Source: Ailanthus altissimus (taxonomy: Eukaryota > Streptophyta > Magnoliopsida > Sapindales > Simaroubaceae). Taken from it: 64,000 nucleotides of DNA. The DNA lies in the NCBI GenBank assembly GCA_946807835.1, contig OX327699.1:3527001-3591000 (forward strand), in the 5' to 3' direction. Under the pieces are notes generated by a model. The model was not told the origin of the DNA. It did not search any database and worked only from the letters and a program-made list of their open reading frames with translations. The position numbers and the translations under genes were made by a program. Positions 37,457 through 47,704 of this stretch are shown one piece after another. Each line of letters opens with the position of its first letter. Positions within the stretch are counted from its first letter, which is position 1.

Positions 37457-39240
37457 CAAGTACTGCAGGCTCTTATGATCTGTAAAGATCTTGCAAGGAA
37501 CCCCATACAAATAATGCCTCCAAATTCTTAAAGCAAAAACTACTGCAGCTAGTTCTAGGTCATGTGTAGGATAATTCTGTTCATGCTTCTTTAATTGTTT
37601 GGAAGCATAGGCTATTATTTTCTCCTTTTGCATCAGCACACAACCTAGACCTTGCCTGGAAGCATCACAATATATGGTAAATCCATCATTCCCCGACGAA
37701 AGTATAAGCATTGGGGCCAAAGTCAACCTTCACTTTAGCTCCTCAAAACTCTTTTGGCATGCTTCCGACCATACAGACTTCTCTTCTTTCCGGGTTAGTT
37801 TAGTCAGAGGAGTGGTTATTTTGGAAAATCCCTCTACAAACTTCCTATAATATCTGGCTAAACCCAAGAAACTACAGACCTTCGTCACATTCGTGGGTTG
37901 TCTCCAATTCACTATTGCTTCGATCTTCTGGAGATCTACTGCTACCCCTTCTGCAGAGATTACATGCCCCAAAAATGCAACTTTATCTAGCCAAAATTGA
38001 CATTTACTAAGTTTGGCGTACAACCGATGCTCCTTTAATGTCTGAAAAACTATCCTCAGATGTTCTGCATGCTCTTCCTCACTGCTTGAATAAACCAGTA
38101 TATCATCAATAAATACTATCACAAACCGATCTAAATAGGATCAAAAAACTCTATTCATGAGATCCACAAAAGCAGCTGGGGCATTAATCAGCCTAAAAGG
38201 CATAATCAAGAATTCATAATGCCCATATTGGGTCCTAAAGGCCGTCTTAGGAACATCTTCCTCCCGGATTTTCAGTTGATGATAGCCTGACCTCAGATCT
38301 ATCTTGGAAAATACTCTAGCTCTTTGTAGTTGATCAAACAAATCATTAATTCTCGGAAATTGATATTGATTACGCACCGTTACTTTATTCAGTTCCCTAT
38401 AATCAATGCATAATCTCATACTTCCGTCTTTCTTCTTTACAAACAAAATCGGTGCCCCCTAAGGAGAAGTACTCAGTCTAATGAAACCCTTATTCACCAA
38501 CTCTTCTAACTGAACCTTCAGTTCTTTCAATTCTGAAGGAGCCATTCCATAGGGTGCTTTAGAAATTGGTTGCGTTCCAGGAGCTATTTCTATTTTAAAC
38601 TCTATCTCTCTATCTAGAGGCAAGCCTGGAAGATCCTTTGGGAATACATCCGGAAACTCCCTAACCACTGGAATATCCTCCAATTTTGTTCCACCATCTC
38701 TTACGTCTATGGCATAGACTAAGTAACCCTGATATGACTTCCGAAGCATCTTTCTTGCCCTCGTTACTGATACCATGCTGGCAAAAAGTGATTTTCGCAC
38801 CCCACGGAAAATAACTTTTGTTCCATTTGGGCTACATAATCTGACTTCTTTTCGAAAGCAATCCACTGAGGCCTGATATTTTTGACAACTAATCTATCCC
38901 TAAAATCACATTAAACTCACTGATGGCCAGCACAATCAAATTCGACATAAACTCTTGGCTCTTAATACTGATTTTACTACCCTTATACACCCTTTCTGCT
39001 ACAATGGAGTCTCTTGTAAGAAGAGACACTGCTACTGTACAATCTAATAACTGGGGTGTTGTACTAGCATTTGTAGCAAACTCCATAGAAATAAAAGAAT
39101 GGGTCGCTCCAGGATCTAACAATACATAAGCATCGCGATCAAAAATTGACATCGTACCTATCACAACTTCAGGGGCCACATCCGCCTCCTGTTGGGTCAC
39201 TGGAAATACCCTAGCCTGGGTATGCGGTCTACCTTGCTAT
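37457..39240 (-). pseudogene. Protease, RT and RNase H part of element D
   Basis: Protease at about 38889-39200 keeps the active-site segment DPGATHSF (about 39100). The linker through PLDREIEFKIEIAPGT is at about 38600. RT spans about 38446-37800 with [31 protein letters not shown] and the catalytic FIDD ([12 protein letters not shown] near 38110). RNase H starts near 37726 ([23 protein letters not shown]) and is cut by the solo LTR. Breaks: a frameshift between 38889 and 38866, a TAG before [10 protein letters not shown] (38459), TGA at 38141, and TGA at 37727. Most look like single transitions. Confidence 0.92.
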
Positions 39241-39399
39241 CCTCCGGATGATCCTCCTCGATCGGCTCTCCCACTAGGCTGGCTCAGGCTGCTCGATCTT
39301 CTGAATTGGGGACCTCCTCGAATCTGTCCTCGGCCATCACTAGCTTATCCTAGTGCTGGTGGTCTCTCTTCTAGCTTGCTGCTAGCTCCATCATTCGGG

Positions 39400-40424
39400 A
39401 AATCTTTCATGTAGTGGCCCTCTTGACCACACTTATAACAATCGGTAGTCCCCTTCCTACAATCCCCCAGATGGGCCTTGCCACATTTATTACACACTGG
39501 AAAATTCCTCAAACTCTCCTTAGTGCTTCAGAATCCGATGGATGGTTGCCGAACGGAAGCTTAACTGCATTGAGCTCTTTGGCTTAGTTTTCGACTGCTG
39601 GACAATGAAGATCTCTCCTCTGTTCGTGTGAATTTACTCGGCCCTTCTCGAGAACCACCTGACCAACCTCTTTTCTGGCCCTACAGTTTTGGTTTAGGGA
39701 TGGCCACCATGCTTCTTTCAACCTGAGTTACAGCTTCCACCAATGCTCCATACTGAGTGTGGGCTGCAGATACAACGTACGCCCTAATCCGAGGATTGAG
39801 ACCCACTGCAAACCGGTTAGCCTTCTGCTCCTCATTATCGGCTATAAAGGGAACGACATGAAAGAGCTCTGAAAACTTCTTCTCGTACTCTGCCACTGAT
39901 AGGGAACCTTGTTCGAGCTTGAAGAACTCTTCTATCTTCTCATCTTTATAACTTTTGGGGTAGAACTTATTCATAAATTCCTCTTTGAAAAGCGCCCAAG
40001 ATACCCCATCGGCATTCCTCCTTTGTAAGGCCTTCCACCAATCTTTCGCTTCTTCCTTTAGTAGAAATGCAGAGTATACCACCATCTGCTCTTCCGTACA
40101 TCCCATAACCTGAAAAATTTCTTCATTGCTCTCTAACCAAGATAGAGTTCTCTCGGGATCTCCGGTACCATCATAAGGTTTAGCGCCCAATTTCTTGGTG
40201 CGCTCAATGGACACTCCGGTCTCTCTCGGTTGATGGATCGCTGCTGCTAGTATCTTGGCCATCTGAGCTATATTCATATTTCCACCCTCTGGCTCAGCAG
40301 GTTGAGATGATTCAGGAGGGGTCTGAGGCGTAGGAACATTTACCGACTTATTTCCCTACTCCTTTTCAGATGCAAGAGCCTCCGCAGCTGCTCTCCTAGT
40401 ATGTGGGCCTCCACGACGATGCAT
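39400..40424 (-). pseudogene. gag of element D
   Basis: Starts at 40424 (MHRRGG). In-frame TAG at 40356-40358, then open to a TAG at 39681. The capsid blocks (SWLESNEEIFQVMG, FYPKSYKDEKIEEFFKLEQ, AEYEKKFSEL, NRFAVGLNPRIR) are well kept. Past the stop are two zinc-knuckle-like motifs near 39400-39500: CNKC...C, then CYKCGQEGHYMKDF, where the last Cys is Phe. The protein packages element RNA in virus-like particles in this family. The same reading frame continues into protease, as expected for a single gag-pol polyprotein. Confidence 0.92.
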
Positions 40425-40561
40425 ATTTTTTGTAAATTTAGTGATGCAAATTATTATCAAATGTAAAGAATTCAACTTACTAAAATTAGAAAAATATGCA
40501 TGCAATTTCAATAATCTCATTCTAAAAATGAACCTTTTTAACTAAAAACTTCAAAAATCGT

Positions 40562-40573
40562 GCTGTGATACCA
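40562..40573 (-). other. Primer-binding site of element D
   Basis: Minus strand TGGTATCACAGC, one change from the initiator-Met tRNA complement, three bases from the 5' LTR. Confidence 0.88.
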
Positions 40574-40576
40574 CTC

Positions 40577-43365
40577 TGACAGGACCCGACCCGAGACCCT
40601 CTATAGTAGATCCCAGAGGCCCTGCCGAACACCCCAACAGAAGTTTCTCAGGATATAACTGGGCAAGATGAGAAATTTTCGCGAGGCGAACCCCTTTTTA
40701 GTTCTTGCTATTACTGAGAAAATCTTGTAATATACATGAAAACTACATCTTAATTTTACAAAAATAAACGGACAGAGTTTCCCCTGTTTTTCAAAACATT
40801 CATATAAAACATGCAAAGAAATTTCACTTATATTTCAAACACTTCTCAATACTACCAATTCGGACCTCCGGTCCTTTCCAAATCAAATCCAACACAACTC
40901 AATTGTTTAATTTGAATCACAAAATAAGCATAATCATAAAAAAGCAAAAACGATTATCATAATATCGAAATCTCTTCTTGTTGGTTCAAAACATACATAC
41001 AAAATATACATGCCTACAACTAATATGCATAAAGAAAAGGGTGCTATTTAGCACATTTACATGTACAAAAAAATGATCTTCAGATTTGGCCCACTACTCG
41101 GCAATAGGAGAATCAGCAGCTTGCGTACCGAGACCTGCACTTGGGAAAGGGGTTTAGAAAACATAAAACACAAAACAGATGAGCTAAAGGAGCTCAGTGA
41201 GTGCAAATAAGGTTTCAAATAAAATAACATTATGCATAGATAGCAAAATTCTAAAGTACATGCATAAATCGTGCTTTTAAAACTGATGTAAAGCTGTAAA
41301 ACGGTTTTTAATATCATATGCTGATGAAATCTTGCTGAGCGAGTTTTATCTACATTTTTAGAAAATAATATCCAAAATCTATATAACACAATAACTGCCA
41401 TGTGCATATAAATGCATAAATGCTATCGGTAAATCGAAAACTAGTAAAGTCCTCACTCGGCCATTTTTTTTCTAAACTGTACCAATGGTAGCCCTAAAGC
41501 TCTATACTCACACAGCGACTCAACTAGCACCGCACACGTGAGTAGGTCACGGGGCACCTCAACTAGCAACACCTACAGTGACATCTCAAGACATCTCACT
41601 GGCTATGCAGCGGAATCCTACATCGCATACATATAGCGAGACAATACCATGTACACATAGAGCGACTCACATGACTCGACATCCTGACTTCCCAGAGTTA
41701 GTGACACACCCCCAAGACCTGGACATCTGCACGGGATATACCGGCCAGGTCTAATACAATCACTATCACTATAATCTGAGGGTACCAATGGCCTTTAAAA
41801 CAAATGCAAAAATTTTAAAACTGTTTCTTAAACCGAACGTGTAAATGCGTATCTATGGATACATATCAAGATCATAATCATGTTTATGCATTGAAACTCA
41901 TAAAACATACATTTCCATTATGCTGAAACATAATAAACGAAAGATAACAAAAAAATGCAGATTTTCACTCACAACCGCTCCGCGGTCAATTTCGCTCCCG
42001 ATTTCTGCTCCCGTTACCGCTCTCGGCTATCTTCACCTACGCGCCATAAATGACATTTGGAACCAAATTGAATGCTAGAATCTCATTTAACTACTAAACA
42101 CCTTAATCTGCACACAAAGCCTGGATGGATACTACTTTCCAATTTTTATTTACGGAGCCATTTAATCTAATCTAACTTACCATCCGGCGCCCTGAAAATT
42201 ATTGATCGCCTTATAACTTGGTTGGACATTATTGCCCTTCACCTTTCAAAAATGGACAATTATGTCCCATTTTCTTCATTTTTGGTTTTTCCATCAACCA
42301 TATACATTCAATTTACAATATGCACCATTTACACACAACAACTCAATCAAAGCACCACTCAATCCCTAACTTCCCTAAAGTGGCAGAATTTCACCCTATG
42401 GTCTAACACATTTATTTTCTCAATTTCTTGTTCTGATTAAATCAAAATCAAGCCAATTTCATTCTAATTGCCTAATTACAACCAATTGAAGTCTCTACAT
42501 TCAAATCACCCAAAACCCTAATTCTTACCTTGTCAAATTCTTCAAATTGATGATTCCTTCAAGCTCCACACTAGAATTCAACTCAATCTAAGCCAAGAAT
42601 ACACACAAGAATATCAATTGAAGCATTCTTGAAAGCTCACTTATCAAACTCATAAAACAATGCTTTTCTTACCTCTGTTTCTTGAATTTTCACTAATGGA
42701 GGCTTCAATTAAGCTTAGGGATTCATATGTAACCTTATTTTAGCTTGATTACACATGAAAAATCATGAAAAAAAAACTGAAATTTCACTATAGCAGCACC
42801 TTCAACCTTTGCACGAATTTGCTCTCTTTTTGCTCTAAGTGTTGGCTTTTGATCTCTTGAAAACTCTACACACTTCCAACATATATATAGTTATCCATCA
42901 ATTGACTATTTTGTCTCTCAACTTACTCTATATTACTAATTTGCCATTAGTTGAAAACTAATTATGTAATTAGTTCATTTACAACTATCTAGTTAGAATA
43001 GTCCAAAGATCTTACTAGAATTACCAACTTGGCAATCCATGAGATTTCTTCTAATTGGTCCATTCTCTAATATATGGATTATGTTTCTCAATGAAGGCTT
43101 GTTCTATACATCACCCTTAAAAGAAAATTCATGTAGTAAATTAGAATTTCCTTTTCCAAGCCAATAGAGAAAAATTCCAAAAATATTCTAGGGTTGTTCG
43201 ACACTTCGATCGAGTGTGAAATTACCAAATTAGGTCTAATATCTCTCACTCGCACTATAAAGAAAATATTTCTAATAGGGTTAAAATCGAGTAACCCTAC
43301 AGTGTCTTATTTGCTCTATACCGAAATCTAGGTGCCAATACTACTAATAGGGATTGGATATTACA
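40577..43365 (-). repeat. 5' LTR of element D
   Basis: Minus-strand start TGTAATATCCAATC at 43365 and end GGTCCTGTCA at 40577; colinear with 31385-34159. Confidence 0.95.
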
Positions 43366-43370
43366 GTTTT

Positions 43371-43564
43371 AATCCTGAATTTTCAAAAAAATTAAAAATT
43401 TTTCCGTGTTTATGAGAATATATCAAAAAGAAATTAAGAGAAATTTTAGGGTTCACCTCTTGGAATTTCCCTGGTTGATAGCAGACTTTGGGAAACGTTC
43501 CATTGGGGTGTCCAGTAGGGCCTACCTAGGACCACATTGTAGGATTCTGGGTCGAGTTTTGTCA
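43371..43564 (+). repeat. 3' LTR of element C, second part
   Basis: Continues the C LTR exactly where it broke at 31384: matches the last about 195 bp of the 5' LTR (21602-21797), ending TTTTGTCA. Confidence 0.93.
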
Positions 43565-44577
43565 GTTGGTGCTCTAGTGCAATTCCATTTTTGTATAAAT
43601 TTGGTTAATATTCATACAATGCACATTTTCATAAATCATTATTTTATTTTAATATGGCATTAATCTTGTTCTTTTTATACACTGTAGATCTAAAGGCATT
43701 TAGATAAAAAAATAAGAGTTTTTTTTGAAGAGTTAGAATTTATATGAATTAGGACAAAGACCCGAGAATAGTTATTATAGTAACGTAGTTGTAAATAGCA
43801 TTAAGAAATGTCATTATACAATGTATTCTTGAAAATCGTTTCTGGATGTTGGTTTACTGATATAGGTCGATTGGTAAACTATAAAGACCGGTGTATTTGT
43901 ATGTCTTAATTGTCAAGATGGTTAGTCCTAGCAAACTATGAGCTTACTGAAAGCTCTTATAGGTATATAAGTGTTAAGGACTAGATACTGAATTGACTTA
44001 TGAAGACATCTAATTGACATTTTATATGGTCGTTAATGAATGTTTTTCTCAAGTTAAGTAATATTTGTAGTCCTTAGACTTAAGTGCTATGGTGGCCTTG
44101 TTAGAAACCTTTCATGGTCTGACCTTTGGGTATCATTAGGTATGGTTCGATGCTCATAAAGGCCAGTGTGGGTAGATATGGGATCCATCAACTCATATAG
44201 TTGGACTGTATATCCCAATGCTTCGAGATTGTATTTTAGAAAGTCTTGGCAAAAAGCATATGTTGTGGAAAAAGTTTTCGTAAGGATAAACAATATCGCA
44301 AAAGAGTTTGTGGATATTATTTGTTGAAAAACAAATCTAAAGATAAGTTCATGGTCGTGCAGATAGAGACTTGATGATATAGATTTTTGTTCCAGACTAA
44401 AAACGTTTCTAACTCTTAGATTTACTACCTTTTAGTATTGACCTAAATGCCTTTATCTATAATGTCTAGAAAGTAACAAGATAAATACTATAGAAATTAG
44501 TTAAGAATTTATTGAAATGTATATGCTATAAATATTAAATAATTATTCATACAAAATGGAATAGCATGTAAGCACCA
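43565..44577 (+). mobile_element. Element J: fold-back element related to LTR K
   Basis: About 1 kb with imperfect inverted arms of about 135-175 bp (43567-43736 against 44405-44577). Each arm begins TGGTGC and shares an AAAGGCATTTAG-type block. The interior (about 43740-44340) matches the minus strand of LTR K in order, for example the GGGATCCATC block near 44181 and the TTCATGGTCTGACC block near 44111. The arms correspond to the start of that LTR, so one end carries an inverted second copy. The first 12 bp (TGTTGGAGTTAG, 19007-19018) lie left of element C, which inserted there. No coding region. Confidence 0.7.
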
Positions 44578-44785
44578 TCTTCAATTATAAATTCAACCAC
44601 TTATTCAGAGAACCATCCTACCCACAAGAACATTTATGTTTCCCTTTACCCATACTTCATGTCTTGTCCTCAGCATCTAGGTGCTCCAAGAAGAATTCAA
44701 ATTTTCAACCCTACGGTTATAAGCCTTTGCATCAAAATACTTTGAATTCTACTCCCTCTATTTAAGCTAATTTGTGTAGGTACAC
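44578..44785. other. Spacer left of solo LTR G
   Basis: No recognised gene. Continuous with 47564-47704 before LTR G inserted (shared TACAC). The reading frame across it contains no convincing domain. Confidence 0.45.
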
Positions 44786-45261
44786 TGTAATATCCAATCC
44801 CTATTAGTAGTATTGGCGCCTAGATTTCGGTATAGAACAAATAAGACACCGTAGGGTTACTCGATTTTAGCCCCATTAGAAATATTTTCTTTATAGTGCA
44901 CGTGAGAGATATTAGACCTAATTTGGTAATTTCACACTCGATCGATGCGCCGGACGACCCTAGAATATTTTTAGAATTTTTCTCTATTGGCTTGGAAAAG
45001 AAAATTCTAATTTACTACATGAATTTCTATTTAAGGGTTATGAATGGAACAAGCTTTTGTTGAGAAATATAATCCATATATTAGAGAATGGACCAATTAG
45101 AAGAAATCTCATGGATTACCAAGTTGGAAGTTCTAGTTAGTTCTTTGGACTATTCTAACTAGATAGTTACAAATGAACTAATTACATAATTAGTTTTCAA
45201 CTAATGGCAAATTAGTAATTTTGAGAAAGTTGAAGGGCAAAATGGTAAATAGAGGGAGGAC

Positions 45262-45269
45262 TATAAATA
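45262..45269 (+). promoter_or_regulatory. TATA box inside solo LTR G
   Basis: TATAAATA about 475 bp from the LTR start. Equivalent TATA runs sit at the same place in LTRs B, D and H, so the transcribed leader would be about 2.2 kb long. Confidence 0.65.
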
Positions 45270-46408
45270 GGTTGGAAGTTTGTAGATTTTTGAAGATGAT
45301 CAAAAGCAAACACTTAGAACAAAAGAGAGAAAATTCGAGCTTGGAAAGGGGGGCTGCTACAGTGACCTTTCAAGTTTTGTTTTCATGAATTTTCATGTGT
45401 AATCAAGCCAAATTAAGGTTACAAACCAATCCCTAAGCTCAATTGAAGTCTCTATTAGAGGAAATTCAAGAAAAAGAGGTAAGAAAAGCATCTTTTTATG
45501 AGTTTGATAAGTGAGAATTCAAGAATGTGTTAATTGACATTCTTATGAGTATTCTTGGCTTAGATTGAGTTGAATTCTTGTTTGGAGCTTGAAGGAGTCA
45601 TCAATTTGAAGAAATTGGCAAGGTGAGAATTAGGGTTTTTGGTGATTTTGTTGTAGAGATTTTAATTGATTGTAATTAGGGCTTTAGAATGAAATTGGCA
45701 TGATTTTGTTGTAATTGGAACAAGAAATTGAGAAAAGGAAGGTGTTGGAACCTAGGGTGAAATTCTGCCACTTTAGGGAAGTTAGGAATTGAGTGGTGTT
45801 TTGATTGAATTGTTGTGTGTAAATGATGTATATTGTGAATTGAATGTATATGGTTGATGGAAAAATCCAAAAATGAAGAAAATGGGACATAATTGTCCAT
45901 GTTGGAAAGGTGAAGGGCAAGTATGTCCAATCAAATGATAAGGTGTTCAATAATTTTCAGGGTGCCGGATGGTGAGTTAGTTTCGATTATGGCTCCGTAA
46001 CTAAAATCGGGAAGTAGTTTACCTCCGGGCTTTGTATGCCGATTAGGGCATTTAGTAGTTAAATGAGATTCTAGTGTTCGATTTGGTTCTAAATGTCATT
46101 TATGGCGCGTAGGTGAGGATAACCGAGAACGTTAACGGGAGCACGAACCGGGAGCGAAATTGAGCGCGGAGCGGTTGTGAGTAGAAATCTGCCATTTCTT
46201 TTACTTTTCGGTTATTATGTTTTTGCACAATGACTATGTATTTTTTATGAGCTTTCGATGCATAAACATGATTTATGATCTTGATATATTCATAGACATG
46301 CTTTTACATGATCGATTTGTTAAACAGTTTTAAAATTTCTGCATTTGTTTTAAGGCCATTGGTACCCTCAGATTATAGTGGTGATGATTGTATTAGACCC
46401 AGCCGGTA

Positions 46409-46502
46409 TATCCCGTGCACATGGGCAGGTCTTGGGGGTGTGTCACTAACTCTGGGAAGTCGGGATGTCGAGTCATGTGAGTCGCTCTATGTGTACGGGA
46501 TA
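46409..46502 (+). other. Conserved paired-stem element of Tekay-like LTRs (copy in LTR G)
   Basis: TATCCCGTGCACAT (46409-46422) pairs with ATGTGTACGGGATA (46489-46502): 14 pairs including one G-T, enclosing 66 bases. It lies downstream of the TATA box, hence in the predicted leader RNA. Perfect in LTR A (7875-7888/7956-7969); present with wobble pairs in B and H, and with changed pairs in the C subfamily. Confidence 0.65.
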
Positions 46503-47558
46503 TTGTCTCGCTATATGCATGCGATGTAGGATTCCGCTGCGTAGCCAGTGAGATGTCTTGAGATGTCACTGTGGGTGCTGCTAGTTGAGGTGCCCTGTGA
46601 CCTACTCACATATGCGGTGCTAGTTGAGTCGCTACGTGGGTATAGAGCTTTAGGGTTACCATTGGTACAGTTTAGAAAGAAAATGGTCGAGCGAGGATTT
46701 TACTAGTTTTCGATTTACCGATAGCATTTATGCATTTATATGCACACAGCAGTTATTATGTTATACAGATTCTGAATATAGTTTTCCAAAGATGTAGATA
46801 AAACCCGCTCGGCAAGATTTCATTAGCATATGATATTAGAAACCGTTTTACAATTTTACATCCGTTTTAGAAGCATAACTTCTGCATGTACTTTAGAAAT
46901 TGCTATCTTTGTATAATATTCTTGTAATTGAATTCTCATTTACACTCACTGAGCTCCTTTAGCTCACTCGTTTTATGTTTTATGTTTTAAACCCCTTTCC
47001 CAGGTGCAGGTCTCGGAACGCAAGTTGCTGATTCTCCTATCACCGAGTAGTGGGCCGAATCCAAAGATAATTTTTGTACATGTAAATGTGCTAATAGCAC
47101 TTTTTACTTTATGCATAATAGTTGTAGGCATGTATATTCGTAAGTATGTGTTGAATCAAGAAGAAGAGATTTCCAGTTTATGATGATCGTTTTTACTTTT
47201 TGTGATTATGCTTATTTTGTGATTGACACGAAATAATTGAGTTGTGTTGGATTTGATTTGAAAAGGACCAGAGGTCCGAATTAGTAGAATTGAGATGTGT
47301 TGGAATTAGAAGTGAAATTTCTTTGCAGGTTTATATGAATTTTCTGAAAAACAGGGGAAACTCTGTCCGTTTGTGTTTAAAACTAAGATGTCGTTTTCAT
47401 GTATATTACTAGCTCTTCTTAGTAGTAACAAGAATTAAAAAGGGGTTCGCCTCGCGGAATTTCTTAACTTACCCAGTTAGGTTCGGAGGAACTTCCGTCG
47501 GGGTGCCCGGCAGGGCCGCTGGGATCTATAGTAGAGGGTCTCGGGTTGGGTCCTGTCA

Positions 47559-47704
47559 TACACTGATGCCAACATAAATCCTTCTTATCAATAATCTGTG
47601 TAACTCTTGCTCAAGAGCCTTAACTACTTCCAAATCAATCCGAGAAACCCTTAAGAGTAACTCAAGTTGTTTGGGGGATTTTTTAACACAAGATTGAATG
47701 GAAT
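47559..47704. other. Spacer between LTR G and element H
   Basis: TACAC duplication, then 141 bases without a recognised feature. Confidence 0.45.

Larger units (their letters stand above)
31385..43365 (-). mobile_element. Element D: full-length Tekay/Del-like chromovirus inserted in the 3' LTR of C
   Basis: 11,981 bp including a later Athila-type solo LTR. On the minus strand: 5' LTR 40577-43365, primer-binding site 40562-40573, gag from 40424, pol ending at 34212, polypurine tract 34160-34174, 3' LTR 31385-34159. A perfect 5-bp duplication GTTTT flanks it (31380-31384 and 43366-43370). The LTRs (2789 and 2775 bp) are very similar, and coding damage is light (a few stops and two frameshifts), so it is the youngest large element here. 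Confidence 0.96.
19019..43564 (+). mobile_element. Element C: Tekay/Del-like Ty3/gypsy chromovirus with nested insertions
   Basis: 5' LTR 19019-21797, interior 21798-28810, 3' LTR 28811-31384 continued at 43371-43564. The 3' LTR was split by element D and the interior by LTR K. Flanking 5-mers are GTTAG (19014-19018) and GTTGG (43565-43569), a likely target duplication with one change. Gag, zinc knuckle, protease, RT, RNase H, integrase and a C-terminal chromodomain remnant are all traceable but broken by many stops and frameshifts. It is clearly more decayed than D, as expected if it is older. Confidence 0.93.
44786..47558 (+). repeat. Solo LTR G, Tekay-like family, with target duplication
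   Basis: 2773 bp, TGTAATATCCAATC start and GGTCCTGTCA end, flanked by perfect TACAC (44781-44785 and 47559-47563). It has TATAAATA at 45262-45269 and the paired stem at 46409-46422 with 46489-46502. No interior is attached. The perfect duplication shows it formed by recombination between the two LTRs of one insertion. Confidence 0.96.

Noticed and set aside
40562..40573. tRNA gene candidates suggested by primer-site matches
   Set aside because: Only 12-15 base complements at LTR edges; no cloverleaf found.
42218..42440. Repeated short frames of 60-85 residues in LTR regions (also near 33023, 45676, 60653, 51786)
   Set aside because: They recur because the LTRs are repeats; overlapping frames are equally open and none has a domain.
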